NCBI GenBank assembly: GCA_013397695.1
Contig: VYZI01000207.1
Location: forward strand, 299,546 to 363,545
DNA length: 64,000 nt
Reading direction: 5' to 3'
Source of the DNA: Centropus unirufus
Lineage: Eukaryota > Chordata > Aves > Cuculiformes > Centropidae
Both the position numbers and the translations under genes were made by a program. Numbering within the stretch: position 1 is the first letter of the stretch; each line of letters starts with the position of its first letter. Shown here piece by piece: positions 35,682 through 49,423 of the stretch. The notes below the pieces were generated by a model that saw nothing but the letters and a program-made list of their open reading frames with translations, was not told the DNA's origin and ran no database searches.

Positions 35682-37925
35682 AACACAGCAAGTTCTAATT
35701 CCCATTTCATGGCATTATATCCGGGACTGTTACCATCCTCAGTTTGCCAGCATGTAGTTGGTTTTTTGTTTTTCTTTTTCCAAGGACCTTAACGAAAAAT
35801 TAGACTTCCTGCCCAACTAACATTTTCTATGGGTGGATAAGCTGCAATTTTTGGTCCTCCAGCCTTTATAGATCTATTGAGAGCTGGACTGGATCACATT
35901 AGTGTTTTTAAGGTTGTCCTTGGCAGTCATAGTGAAGTAACTGTTCATTTTCAGTTGCACGGTATTTAAAAATAAATAAATAAAAAAAACCGGGGCTTAA
36001 TTTACCCAGCTGTAAGCCAGTAAAAATATTAAAATTGGGCTGTTTGCCATGGAAAAGGGTAGATTTACTTGTTGACTGCTGTCTACAGTCAAACTGCATT
36101 TGTGAGAAATGAAGCATGGAGCTTAACTTTGTCAAAAAATATAATACAGGGCTGGTCCAGCAGCTTGGCAGCATCGTGGTGTGCCGCCATGTTTGGAAGG
36201 GAGTCTGGGAACCTCCTGTGCCGGGATAACGGAGGCTGGGAAATCAAGCAGTGACGTATCTGCTCTCTAGAGATGCATTTGTAGCTGAAACGCCACTGAA
36301 AACGTGTTGGGATTGGGATAGTGAGTGACATCCAACTCATCATGGCTGAACTCCCAAGGTCTCCAGCACTTCCAGTGGCTGGGAATTGATGTGGCAGAAT
36401 GAATGGACGGACTGGCAAGGCAGGAAAGTGTTTAAATAAGAACAGCTTACATTTGTCTCTATGATATGGGCAAACTGAACCCACAAAGTACTGAAACACT
36501 TCAGCGTACAGTTTCAGAGACCACTGAAATCCAAACAGGAATCTCTGGTTCACTGGCACAGGAGAAATGGTACCTCATCCTGGAAATGATACCAGGTAAA
36601 TAGACTGGTTTAAGTAAATAACCAATTTAAAGATTCTCCAGAAAATTCAGAGCTGTCTGGAACTGAGGTTGTCTCAGTTATTGTTTTTATGTCCTCCTGA
36701 TGCTTGTAACTTTTATCGTCTGGTATCAAGCTTCTGAGACTGAATATTAATTAGCAGTTCAAACGTGGGCAGAGCCAGACTCAGCCTCACCACCTGTTGG
36801 GATGAAGCACAGCTGTGAGAGGCCTCCAAGGCGAGGGGAACTTTGTGGCTCTCTTGGCCCTAAGCCTCATCACAGATGAAAATGCTTGGGGTGGGTGAAA
36901 AGATGACGTTTGCAGGGAGGATACCCATCACCCACCGCTTCACCTGTTCCCCTGTAAGGTGAGTGCTGGCATCCAGATTCAGCAGGAACCCTGCGGCATC
37001 CATGTATATCCCATCCGATTGCCTGTGACGCCAGTTGGAAGGCACCAGAGCACATTGCAGATGAAATTCTTTAAATCTTGCAACGTGTGTGAGTGCCTTT
37101 GGAGCAGGGTTTGCAAACAAGTCTCGTAGACGTTTCCGGGGGATGCAAGTGTCTTTTTACTCCTGTGTGAGCAGCCAGGGTTGTTCACCTTGGCACTGGA
37201 GGTGATGAAAGAGTTAAGAGCAGCAGTGGTGCCGTGTGGCTTGGGTGGTGGTGCCCACCAGAAGAGTTCTGCTGACTCCTGAGGCTGTTCGAAATTCCAA
37301 AACAAATACAGGGCTGCAATGGGTTCCCAGCCCATACAGCTCCAACCCTATTCCACGGGGTGTCTGAAACACCTTAAACCATGCAAGGCTCCTCGTTTAT
37401 AGATTTGTGTTTCTCTGTTTATATGAACTCATGCGCATTTCCTGTTGATGATGAATGCTTAACTAATCTGCCTCCATCCCTGCTTGGGGGGATTCGGGCA
37501 GCTGCACACAGCTGCCTGCGTGAGGCAGAAGAGCTGGGCACTGGGTTATCCTCGCTGCTAAAGACTTTTAGTTTCCTCTTAATGTGGGCTCATATAGGGA
37601 CAGGTTAAATCTGGAATGACCTAATCTGTTTTCCTCCCGCTTTTCATATTCTTGTATTAACAAGTTTGCTGGAGTAAGTCCATAAGTTTGCAGGTCTCTG
37701 GCTATTTATTGCTGCTAAATAGTTCCCTGAAGTGTGCAGGCTGCTGTCATCTGAGTTTCTAGAGCCAGAATCATTGCAAAGGCAGTGGAAAGTTTGAATT
37801 CACTTCTGGTAGCATATTTTATTGACTTTGTTTTTTCCAGGTACATTTTATTATCTTTAAAGTGCTCAGTAGAAAGGGCTTTTTGAATATTCAGATCATT
37901 AACCTCTTAGCTCTTGCAAGACTGA

Positions 37926-38185
37926 TCATAGAATCGTCCGGTTGGAAAAGAGATCATTGACTCCAACCATACCTGTCCACTACTACACCAGATCCCTGAG
38001 CACCTTCTCTACATGTCTTTTAAATACCTCCAGGGAAGAGGACTTGACCTTCTTGGGCAGTCGTCCGGGTGTTTGATCACCCTTTTCATCAAGAATTTTT
38101 TCCTAATGCCCAATCTGAACCTGCCCTGGAGTAGCTTGAGGCCATTCTCCCTTGTCCTATCACCTGTCACTTGGGAGAGGAGATG
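37926..38185 (-). mobile_element. CR1 LINE fragment, 3' end
   Basis: It begins TCATAGAATCGTCCGGTTGG and runs through CTTTTAAATACCTCCAGG and CCAATCTGAACCTGCCCTGG to CACTTGGGAGAGGAGATG. It is the AATCACCAGG-tip subfamily with a short deletion in the GAAAAGACC segment. Confidence 0.93.
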
Positions 38186-39499
38186 TTAGGTTTCAGTATC
38201 AGTGTTGCTATTTCTTTCTTGATAAATGGCTGCAGTTGAGGAGGCAGCTGGCAAGAAGGTTCCTGGCAAAGAGCATGAAAGAGGGTGAAACCTTCAGGAA
38301 TTTTTTAGAACAATTTTTAGGGATCTTCTACAATTAAAAAAATAATTGCTTTTTAAGATGATTTCTATTATTTGCTCATTAGGCTTTAGAAAAACAGTTT
38401 GTGGTCCAATAAACTGCATTCTGCACCCTCTCACCACTATAGATTCTGCATGTTTTAAAAAAACAAGGGCGGAAATTTATATTCAAACTGGTTTTAGAAG
38501 TCTGGTTTTATTTTTTCTCTGAGCTGCAAGTTTTCTTTCTTGTCATGTACTGCAGAAAAGCATTCATATCCTTACAGTGCATTGCTTGCTCTTGTGTAGG
38601 ATAATGAAGGAATAGATGGGCTTGTTTTTTTACTTCCAACACAAATTATTGGTATAACTTGGAGGGATTTGTGTCCATTGGGGTGGCCCCCATTTTTTTT
38701 AATGAGGGAAGATATTTCTAGAAGTAAGGAAATACAGGCAATAATCCTGAATTACAGGGCTTTCCGGGAGCAATGTGTATTGCACTCACTTGTTGGCAGT
38801 GTTTAAGCCCCTGGAAGCAAGGCTGAAGCTTGTCAGAGGAAGTCAGAGAAAGGTTCCTCTGAGTGCACGCCTGTGGGGTTCCTGCAAGGAAGTCTGTGGC
38901 TGGTGGCCCCATGAATACCCACAGAATGTGCCAGGTTGGTGCTGGGTTGATCTGGGTGGCAAAGATCACTGTGTGTTCAGCCTGCGAGGCCAACTTGTGG
39001 CTATCTCAGCTGTCAAATGGCAATGGGACTCGGAAGGAGGAATGGGATGTGTATGAGAGCATCTCCCAAACGTGGTGCTGTCTGTGGAACAAGGTGGGGT
39101 AGTGGATCCCTGTAACATACTTGTCCCGCAGGCAGGCTCTTTGCCCTCCGTGACCAATAGTTCTGGGTCCTTCTGACTTGGTCACCGCTCTAAATTACTG
39201 AAGGATTCAGTAAAGTAAAGAGAACAAGAAAATTGTTGGTTTCTGGGTGGAGTTGAAGGCAACCTGGTGGAGTCATGTTTAGAGAGGCCTGTCTTATCAA
39301 AGGCCCTACTGGCACTTGGGCCATCACCAGAAAGGCTTAGGTTGGTGTCATTGTTTTAGCTCTGGCCTGCCTAATTTTTGGCAGCTAAAAGTGTGCAGTT
39401 GGGATCCCAAATATTTCCCTTTATCCCCTCTTCTCCCCCCACCACTTCCCACCATGTGAAAGACGAGAGGGAAAGGAGAGTTCAAAGACTTCTAGGTTG

Positions 39500-40080
39500 G
39501 AAACTGAAACTACAGCTTTAATGAAATACTACTTCTCCTAATAATAATAATGAAAATAATTATGAATTGTACAAATATATGTGATCATACCCCCACCACT
39601 CCGTGACTCTACGTCACCGCAAATAGTGCAGAGCAGACACGAGGGAATGAGACCACAGCTGGGAGGGAGCTGGGCTCAGGAACTGGATCCAGGGACGCAT
39701 GGACCTGGGATCAGGAGGAACCAGGCAGATGAGGTCCTCACTGGTCATCGGCCATCGCAGAAGGGAGTGAGACCCTCGTGATCTCCCATATTTATTCTGA
39801 GTGTGATGTCCAGGGGATGGAATCCTCTGTTGGTCATTCTAGGGTCACCTTGCCCTATTCGCCCTTCCTTGCAGGTGCAGCCCTTTTCCCACCAGCTCAA
39901 GGATGGCCTTGTTTACTTAGGGATAAGTATAAGCATTGACCTTTTTGCACCCCAATGCCTTACGTCATCACTTTGGGAGAGGAACACTGTCTCAAAAACA
40001 TGTGGTTAGCTTTCAGAGAGATGAAGCTACTTGTAGCAACTGAGCCTGGTCACCAAACTCGCTCTGATTTAGCTCAAACC
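39500..40080 (-). mobile_element. probable endogenous retrovirus solo LTR remnant
   Basis: The segment contains ACCCCCACCACTCCGTGACT, GGGAGTGAGACCCTCGTGAT and GTGATGTCCAGGGGATGGAA, a combination I associate with LTRs of avian endogenous retroviruses. On - an ATTAAA polyadenylation-like signal lies near 39517-39522, so transcription of the LTR would run on the minus strand. I see no gag, pol or env sequence beside it, so it would be a solo LTR. The exact ends and target duplication were not resolved. Identification is from memory of motif order and is moderate. Confidence 0.5.
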
Positions 40081-40329
40081 ACACCAGTTGGGGTAGTTTG
40101 TCTAAAGCGGGGAGTGTCACCCCTTGGTTCAAATCAGCCCAAACCTGATGAACTGCTGAAGTCATTGCAAAGCTGTGACCTATGGTGGGAGAGAGAGCAG
40201 GAGCTTCCCTTCATTCCTCCCCTTCAAGGTTTTCTAAGAGGGACAGAAAATACCTGTCTTTTTTTGTCTTTATGGCTAATATTTTGCCTGAGCACATGGA
40301 ATTTGTGTGGCTGGAGCTTTTTCCTACTG

Positions 40330-40354
40330 AAAAAAAAAAAAAAAAAAAAAAAAA
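40330..40354. repeat. poly(A), 25 nt
   Basis: An uninterrupted run of 25 A. It may be the tail of an old retrocopy inserted on +, but I recognise no gene or polyadenylation signal in the preceding 200 bases. Confidence 0.95.
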
Positions 40355-40984
40355 GAAATGAAACTATAACAAACTTATGTGCTATGTGGTGAAAGACCAA
40401 AATAGAAGGGGGATGGAAATCAATTGTTTTTAAAATATGTTTGTTGTGTAGTTTTGATTAAAAACCAAAACCAGACAATGACGAGCATCAAAATGATGTT
40501 TGTTTGAGGCCCTGAAGAATGTAAAGTTATCCTTAGCATTAATTGTAAGTGTGTAGGGCGAGCAGTAGAGCCTACACGGTTTTCTCATACGAGTATTTAC
40601 AGCTGTGGAAGAGCCATGCACGAGCTACTTAAAAATTGGCTGTAAATCAGAAACCTGCTTCTGTGATTAACATTGGGTTAAAGATGTGTGAAGTTCATGT
40701 CTGAAAGTTTTTTGAAACAGACTCTTGTAACCCAAAGTGTAGGTTGTAGGGCTCTTTAGCACAGTCCTTTTCTCCCCATTCTCACAAAACAGAGGTAATT
40801 TACAAGTAAGGTTAAAAATTCCCGTTTGCACTCCACTTAAAAATCCACTGCCTTAACAGAGAACTTTTCTGCAGACCTTATAATCAAATCAAGCCTGTGC
40901 TGCTTGAAATAAAATCATGCTTTCCTGCTTAACTTTGTCTGGAGAGGTACATCCTGTATATATGCAGGCACATCCTGAACCCTC

Positions 40985-41060
40985 CTTTGGCAGGGGCACT
41001 GGAATTAGATGATCTTTAAGGTCCCTTCTGACCCCCTCAAACAACCCTGTGATTCTATAG
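40985..41060 (+). mobile_element. CR1 LINE extreme 3' tip
   Basis: GGAATTAGATGATCTTTAAG, GTCCCTTCTGACCCC and the end TGTGATTCTATAG are the last roughly 75 bp of a CR1 element, severely 5'-truncated. A run of 15 A follows 6 bases later. Confidence 0.8.
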
Positions 41061-41066
41061 ACACAT

Positions 41067-41081
41067 AAAAAAAAAAAAAAA
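41067..41081. repeat. poly(A), 15 nt, just after a CR1 tip
   Basis: Fifteen A, 6 bases after the end of the CR1 tip at 40985-41060. CR1 elements do not normally end in poly(A), so proximity may be chance. Confidence 0.95.
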
Positions 41082-44000
41082 GAAAAGTCAGTTTGCTTCA
41101 AAAATCGTTGATTTTCTTTAGGGAAAAATGTGTTTTATTTAAATATGATGCAAAAGTAATGTTCGATGACAAACACTAACTTAATGAGGGTGCGTAATGT
41201 CCTTGGATAATTGAAAAGCTAAATCTAAGCCTAAGCAAAATGTTGCCTTCAGAGTTGAGAGTAATCACTGAAGCAAAATCAGAGGGTGCTGTAGGAGTCT
41301 GTATGTACGAGCATGGTTTAACCCACTGTGCTTTTTATAATGAACAGTGGGATTAATTTGCCCCCTTCTTTCCCACTGCAGGACAGCTCAGTCATTTTAA
41401 ATTTGGAATTAAGCTGAGGAGGTTGGATTTCATATCTGTTAGAGCTTTGGTAGCATTTAATTGCTGACTTTCATTTTAAGTGGAAAATTTCTGCTTGTTT
41501 CTTTGTTGTAGAGCGTTGTAGTGTGATTTGAAACACATGTTGGGTTCTGGCACTTAATGTAGAAATGACTCGTGTAACTTCTTTCCTGTCAATCATAGGG
41601 ATTTTATTTCTTAAGTGAGGCAATAGTAAGGATGCTCTCCAAATTATCCCGAAACCATGGCTGATCAGGTCTTTGCTTGTCTTAGCTTTAGCTAAAACCC
41701 TGTCAGTGTCTTATGCTGGGTTTGAGGCAGTGAAATAAATAACTTGAGAATTGATTTGGAATGGGTGACAGGACCACTGGGCTTTAAAAGTTGTAGCAGG
41801 TGATTTTTCACATCTGCTCTCTCTGTCCTTGGGGAACGCAGCTATTTCTTGAGTCTCGGAAAAGAAGAAAAGCTGCAAGTGAAGGGCTTATTTGACTTGC
41901 TTTTGATTTTGAACACTGAATTCAGTCTGCTCCTTTGAATAGAATATAATTTCTCCATAAGCTCAGTAGTCAGAGTCGAAAGATTCAGTAGAATCAAGGG
42001 GAGCTTGTCTTGATTTGGAGAGCAGGTAGAGGTCTGCATCCCTCCTTGCAGGAATTCTCTTGGCTAAAGAGGCATTTAGTCTGAATTTCCCAATGTCTCC
42101 TATTGCAGGGCCTGACCCTCAGGAGAAAGATTTCTTTTAGCTGCAAGACCTTTTGAATTGGGCACCGAATGAATGAGAACCGGTAGGTAAGAAGTGACTG
42201 GTGCTTTGAAGGCACAGCTCCATTTACATACAGCCTCTTAAAGTGAATAATTTTTGTTCATTCTGTCCTGAATAATTGAATAAAAACTTAGGAATGCCAG
42301 TAGAAGCACCAGGTGGGTGGGTATTTTTGGGAGATAGTGAATATGGCCAAGGGTTCCGTCTTTTTCAGGAGGGCATGGAACAGGGCAATAGAACTGTGTG
42401 TAAACCATCTTAGTTTGGTTTGATGTCGGAACAACCTTGCGTTGCTTTAGGAACCTACGGGTTCCATTGTAGGATTTTGGAAGGAGACTAATGTGGAGGA
42501 GGTGGATTAGCACCACTTTTTCCATCCGAATGGAAATCAAGGGAAGGAGCACAGCCTCTTCTAAGTCTGAAATCTTTCTGCTTAAGGAACCAGCTTTCTG
42601 GCAAAAAAATGTCTCTGAGCTTTTCAAAAGACACCCTGTAGTGTGTGGTACTTTGCATGGAGCTCCTCTGTCAAGGTCGTTAGTGCTTGAATATATTAAA
42701 AGTGCACTGCTTATGAAACAGGGAGGTTTGCTTCCTGCCGCCCACCTGTGGGTCTAGTGTGGGTTCTGTAACTGTAAAAGGTCTCGGGAGGGTTATAAAA
42801 GCAGAAAATATGGAAAATATATAAAGAAACAAAGAAGGAAGCCTGCATACACCATGTCGTTTCTTATACATAAAGTTGGCTGTAGCTGTATGTGCACCAC
42901 TAAATTAACCTCAAAAGCTGGCCATGACAGCAGAATGTCCATAATAATTGTTTTTGTTGGCGTTTGGCTTCAAAATTAACTCATCGATCTAACATGAAGT
43001 CTCTCAGAATCCTCGTCTGGTAATGTTTTTTTACTTTTTCATGCAATCATGGAAAAAATATGTTTCTGCTCGAAGCAGTTGTCAAACAAGCTTCTTTCAT
43101 CAACAATCAGACACAGGGCAGCTGAGTAAGGCTGTTTAGTCTAGGATAAATACTCGAGAGATTACAAGGTCGCTGTAGGAAATGTAATTATACCATTTAT
43201 TCCAGAATAGTCTTTTTGTAGCGTGGGCTTGTGGAATACTAAATTATACATTTATTAAAATACATATAATATGAAGGAAAAAAAAATCAGGATCTTAATA
43301 TAAGGAATGGAGAATTGTCTGGCAAACTGTACTGCAGGGTTAGCCCATATATATGTAAAATTGCTTCAGAAAATTGGGATGGAAATAATATCTTTGATAT
43401 TAAACATGAGTGGGAGATGAACTCCGAACTCTCTCTGCAGGTGTAGAGGAGGTGATGCTTAATAGGCGGCTGAAACAGTGTCGGGCAAAGCTGTCTGCTG
43501 GTGGGTTCTGATGTGCCCGGAGATGCCCTGCAATCGTGTGGGCTGAACATCCTATTTTATGCTCTTTTGTATCTCACCAAATCAAAGCCTTGTTGCTACC
43601 AGTCACTTAAAAATATCTGATTGTCTGTGGTAGCTCTTATCTGTTATTGAAAGCCCTTCTTGGCTTTCATCCTTCCCTTCATCCCCGGCATTGATACCGC
43701 TATTGATGTAGGGTCCTCCTGACGTTATTGTCCGCAGAATTTGCTTCTCACTTGTCCTTCATCACCTTAGGAAAATGTATTTTTGTAGAAGTGAAATTTT
43801 ATACTTTCTCTTGCCGCTGTGAAATTATGTGGTAGGTTTGAGGTCAGTAGTTTTTGTGCTCAGTGTTTTCTTTTTCTTTACTCTTTTCCTTCCTTGCTTC
43901 TCCTACTCCATCACGTTGCCCTTTTGGCCTCTTTCTCTGACTCCTCAGCCTGATGTATAATTGCATTGGAATCGTGTAGTCGTCACAAGAAAACAAATAT

Positions 44001-44989
44001 ATTTTGCATGTAGTGATCTTCCGTGCTTATCTCTCACTTGAGCTACGGAACGGCCTCAGTGTCCTCAGCTTTCGTAGTTCTTCCCAGGATGGAGCCTCTA
44101 TGTGCTTTTCTTAAGGCTGGCGTGTTGGATTACAGAGGCAGGAACACTTACGAGGAACAGTCTGATGGTCGTGGAGAATACAGGAGCTCATTGAGGACCT
44201 CTGCTGAGAGGAAGAGCTCCTCCTCTTCATCAGCACCTGAGCATCCCTCATGCTTTCTGCTTGGTTGTAAGGAGTGGTAGCGATGTCATGGCAAAAAGTT
44301 GCTCTGGGGCGATCTTGTCAAACTGTCACAGTTTTCTGAAGGGTCTGCCTGGAAGTGTAGAGGTGATGAGTGTGGATTTGTCCAAATCCATTTTAATAAA
44401 AATGCATGAAGGAAGTCTGAAAAGAGAGGGGCTGCCTAGACCCTTCAACACTGTTGTTTCAAGAAGGGGGAGTTACATATAATGAAAATATTTCTACTGA
44501 GTGGGACAGCCAGCAAAAGAGACCCCTAAAGAGGAAAATGAAGCCAGAAATGATGCATCTTCTAGACTGACGCTGATGAATGTAGTTGTAAAGCAGCTTT
44601 CCAAATGTGAACTGTTTGTTCAGGTATCAAATGGCTGGAAAGGTGAATTTCAAGTTCCCTGAGGTGGCAGAGAGAAGCATGGGGGAGTCTTGCTTGAAGC
44701 TTTATGCAACCTTTCAAGCTGTAGCTGGTGATTCCTTAACTCCCTTCAGACAGCTTTGTTCTTAGTATTTCTCGAAGTGATCAGGAGTCAATAGTGTTTA
44801 AAGCTTCTCTGAAGAGTGCTAAGTGGTAGGAGTGAGAGATCTCATCCCAGAGGACCATGGCATTTGCCAAAGCCAGTAATTCCATTCATAAATTTGATCC
44901 TATGTGAGTAACTGATCTCCCACCTGGTATGATGGCAAAATTTTTAAGGGGTGGTGGTCCCTGTTTTCTTGTTTAGATAATGACCCTGG

Positions 44990-45316
44990 TGTCCCTAAAG
45001 CCCATCCAGTTCCAACCCCTTACCATGGGCAGGGACACCTTCCACCAGACCAGGCTGCTCAGAGCCCCATCCAACCTGGCCTTGAACATTTCCAGGGATG
45101 GAGCATCCACAACATCCCTGGGCAACCTGGGCCTGTGCCTCACCACCCTCGGTGAAGAATTTCTTCCTAATGTCTAATCTAGATCTTCCTCCTTCCTATC
45201 TAAAGCCATTCCCTCTCATCCTACCACTACACACCCTTGTAAAACATCCTTCCCCAGCTTTCCTGGAGCCCCTTCAGGTCCTGGAAGGCCGTTGTAAGGT
45301 CTCCCCGGAGTGGGGC
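44990..45316 (-). mobile_element. CR1 LINE fragment missing its 3' tip
   Basis: Sequence from CCTAAAGCCCATCCAGTTCC through CCACCAGACCAGGCTGCTCA and GTGAAGAATTTCTTCCTAAT to CCGTTGTAAGGTCTCCCCG matches the second CR1 subfamily. The terminal AGAATGGTTTGGGTTGG portion is absent, an unusual loss since the 3' end is normally kept on insertion; a later deletion is likely. Confidence 0.92.
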
Positions 45317-46313
45317 TGCTTATGGGGGCTGGTGGGAAGTCCCTGCAATTAAGTTGGTTGCCTGGAGATTATATATGCACATGTTTAGAAACTGATTTTC
45401 CTGGCTTTGGCTTTAAAACCTTGGTTGAAAGCTGTTCTAGGTCAACAAGCCGTCTAGTGCCAGGCTTCCAAAAAGAATCAAGTTGTTCACTTCTCTCTCC
45501 TCCAAAGGGAGGTGTTCGAGTCGGGCCACGTTTCTAAGAACAAATCAAGGGTTTGAACGTAATCGAAGTTCACAGATGAACTATTGCTCAGCCTCAGAGG
45601 TAACGCCACCGTATTTTTGTTTCTTTAACTGGTATTAAATGTGAAAACATAAATCCTTTTCAGTGGGAGAGGAGAAGGGGAGATGGTTTTCATTTGGCAC
45701 AATTTCCTGTCAGGCCTAGCTCTAAACAAGGCCCATATTTACTACAAGACAATACAGTTTTACATGTACTGGTATATCCAGCACGTTTTAAAAGTGTTTA
45801 GCCAGCCCCGGGTATTAAATACCTTCACTATAAATGTGTTTAATAAAAGTAGATGAAGTTTGAAATAATTTTTGAATAATTTTACAGTAGAAACACCAGT
45901 TAAATCAACCCCATTGCAGTAATAAATGTCACAAAAACAATTAATTATACTTGCTTGCCACTGCAAAATCAATTGTGTAACTGTTCTTCTGAAACTGACT
46001 TTTACATTACTAAGTCCTAAACACTACACTTCTGTAACTTGTCAGAATCAGGTTTTGGTTAATAGATATTTTCAGTGATGTAATGGGAACTTCTGGCATG
46101 GAGTCAGAATATAATGGACTGTGATTAATGTTTTAATAAGCACTTTTCTTCTGCTTATGATGCAGCAGTGAAACGGTTTCCTGCTTAGATGGATAGAACA
46201 GCAGGTGTGTGTGCAAACTTTTTTCTTTAAGTAAGAATAAGTTTTTCAGTTCTTCTGCTTGAAAATATTTAATGTTTTTCCTTGAGTCAAACACTGCTGA
46301 TTTGGGGCTTTCA

Positions 46314-46330
46314 GTTTGTTTGTTTGTTTT
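46314..46330. repeat. (GTTT)4 microsatellite
   Basis: GTTTGTTTGTTTGTTTT, four units. Confidence 0.9.
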
Positions 46331-48679
46331 AAATCCAGCTCTTGACCATATTTGTCATTTGGAAGTGCACGGTGCCATGGAAAGCTTTTTTAGTACTTAA
46401 AATAATTGCTTTGCAAAAGCGGAAGCTCATTAGTTTAAAAAAATATTTTTGATATATTGATGTTTTCTTCAGTGAAAGGATTTGTTTTAAAAATAGTGTA
46501 AGAGCAATTCAAAAGCACGCGAGAACAAAGTGGGGTGCTGAAAATATTAACAGGTTAGATTTATTATTCAAGTTGATGTAATGCACTTGCTACATGCTTG
46601 GTTACTTTTGTACTGGAAGTGGTTGTGTTTTTCCTATATTTTATTCACTGTTTTTCATGAGCCATCAATCCAGATTCACTGCTGGGATAGGTTCTTTGCT
46701 TAGGGATCCAGTCAACTGCAGTGGAGAGGTGGTGTTTCTTCCAAGGTGCTGCTTAAGGTGAGCACATTCTCCGTGCTCATAACACCTTCCTGGTAGCAGT
46801 CAGTGGTTGCTCACTTATTCTCTGCTATTTCTCTGCTTACCTGCCGAACGTGAGGTCTGCCTGCTGCTGAAAATGAGGGGTCTCACTTTGCTCCTTCCCC
46901 CATGTCCCCAGAGGCTGGGTATTAGCAGTGAATGTTCCTGTGGTGACGACAAAGGAGAAGAAGGTGAATCCTGTAGAAAGAGGCCCTGTGTCTTGGTTAT
47001 TGCTGGCCTGAGTCCACTCAGTATCTGTTGAGGCACCTCTGATTTCTCATTACAAAAAGTCTGGAAGGACAGGAAAGATGCTGTGGTCCTGGCTGCAGTA
47101 CAGCTGCTCTTCTCCCTGGAGTCTGTTGACATTAATAGAGGCACAAGATTACTGGTAGTTTCTCCATCTCTACATTCTTCCCCTCAAACCAGGGAGTCTT
47201 ATTGCTCCTCTGTTCTCCTCTGCTTTAAGTTTACAGTCAGAAAAAAATACATACACATATTTTTAATATTTACTGAGACTTTCCCGTGGAACCTCTGTGC
47301 CTTGGTTTTACGCCAACTCTGTACTGGGGTAGCATCTGCCATCCATAGGGGAGGTTGCTTCTGTTTTTCCTTTATTTGCTACTACTGCATTTGTCTAGCT
47401 CTGCCTTAAAAAGATGCAGAAGGTGAATTCTGGCTGCTATCTATTTTTCCTGACTCCCTTCCAGAATTCATGAGGAAATGCTCATGAAGAAAGCCAAGAA
47501 AAATTGACACCTCTTCTCCCCTTCCTGTCATTAGAAGGTTCCCTCTCTCCTTCACCTCCTCTTCTCACATTTAGGCCCTGATGGATTGGGCAGACTTCTT
47601 GCTCTGTGGTCATCGATTCTGTTAATTGTCAAAAAGTATCCCGGAATTGACAGAGAAGAGGAGGTCTGCGCTCTGAGGCCATCACAGAACTTGGAAGCTT
47701 AAAGTTCCTGCTGTTGCAGACTCTCTTCAGTGCACAGTTAATTTTGGAATGAAAAGTCCCACAGATACTGAGTCTGCAAACAAGCTGAAATGTGGAAAGA
47801 AAACCGTTCCTTTTTTTCTTATTCCATGATGCAGGTGCATCCTGCTCTTTTCCTCACCAGAAGAGAAGCAAGCATAGTTGGGAAGGTGTGAGTACAGGAG
47901 GAGACTTTACTTTCAGGAGGCTGCTGTGCTCTGCCTTGAGGGGTCTAAGCTGTAGGTTCCTTCTTCTTGATCTTTGGACTTCTGTCTAAGAGCAGTCACT
48001 GGAGTTACTATTTTTGCAATGCTGCTTCTCATTCTCACTCAGAAGTGATCCATAGACTTTTACCTCTACTGTATTCACTCAGTTTATCCAGCCCTGCTTG
48101 GAAAAGGCATGGACTAGCAGAAGAATGTGTGAAAATGGAGTTGTCCACTTCTATAATACAAGCATCTGAGTGGTCACGGGAGTTATAAAACCTGGAGATC
48201 CTGGAGATGACAGCAATGATAATTGGGTGCAGCAGCCCTCCTCAACAGTTTCATCAAGTACTGCAGCTACCAGGCTCCTTCCCTTCCTGTTCCAAAGAGC
48301 TGTAGGAACTTCAGATATTCCATGACATGGTCTTGGCTCTAGTGTCAAAACATTATTCTGAAAAAAAAAACAACCCCACACTGAAATTGCTTGGGTGCTG
48401 AGAGTGCCAGGATTAAAAATAAATGAAAGCTCAACATAGGTCCAGTTCTGCTCCTGGCCCTGCCAGAGAGGGTTTGTGGTGGCCTTGATGGGAGAACAGA
48501 ACTAGGCCTACAGAAGTGCCTTTAATGTTCCAAGCCTTGGGCAGGATGTGTGGATACGACTGTGTTTTGCCGCACAGTGGATGAACTGTGTGTGCTCAGA
48601 CTTTCATATAATTGAGAACCCTGCTTGACATTGCTCAGGGATGTTTGCAAATGGAGCAAAGGAATGCAGCCACCTATGC

Positions 48680-49102
48680 AGAATCATAGAATCACCAGGT
48701 TGGAAAAGGCCCTTGAGTTCACGTACAACCATCCCTGTCCACTACTAAGCCATATCCCTAAGCACCTCGTCTACCCATGTTTTGAATACCTCCAGGGACA
48801 GTGACTCAGCCACCTCCCTGGCAGCTGTTTCAGTGTTTGATCGCCCTTTTGGTGAAGAATTTTTCCTGATGTCCAGTTTGACCCTGCCCTGGCACAGCTT
48901 GAGGCCATTCCCCCTCATCCTATTGTCTGTCACTTGGGAGGAGAGACCAGCACCCACCTCTCCACAATTTCCTTTTCAGGCAGTTGTAGGCAGCGATGAG
49001 GTCTCCCCTCAGCCTCCTTTTCTCCAGGCTGAACAACCCCAGCTCCCTCAGCCGCTCCTCATAACCCTTGTTCTCCAGCCCCTTCCCCAGCTTGGTTGCT
49101 CC
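48680..49102 (-). mobile_element. CR1 LINE fragment with ORF2 end
   Basis: About 420 bp from AGAATCATAGAATCACCAGG on + to CTTCCCCAGCTTGGTTGCTC. On -, one frame still reads ATKLGKGLENKGYEERLREL and FSLEKRRLRGDLIAAYN before a frameshift. It is well preserved and among the younger-looking copies. Confidence 0.95.
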
Positions 49103-49423
49103 ACTCATGGTGTGGCAGTGAAGCGCTGTGCTAGTTTGTGGGCTGCTTGCTGGGGTATGAGCTTGGCTGCGTGGGTAGATATTTGGCTTTACCAGGGTCC
49201 ACTGGCAGCTCATTGACTTTCCTATCTTTCAAAACAGAAATGCTGGAAAAATGTCTGCTAAGATCCATTCCTGTATGTACCAGGACAACAGGTTTCCTAA
49301 GTTGTCTGCCCTGAGAATTTAAGACCAGAAGAGAAAAGAAAATCAACGCCTTCCTTTAATGCTCTCTTTATTCCATGAGAAAAACACTTTGTGAATGGGG
49401 ATAGCAAATATGTGAGATATCCA

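Noticed and set aside
36089..36559. 156-codon minus-strand open frame, the longest outside clear repeats
   Set aside because: No recognisable domain, no promoter or splice context. It lies inside an MNAT1 intron, and a frame of this length is expected now and then in 64 kb.
40330..40354. Poly(A) run as the tail of a processed pseudogene
   Set aside because: No gene-like sequence or polyadenylation signal was found in the preceding few hundred bases.
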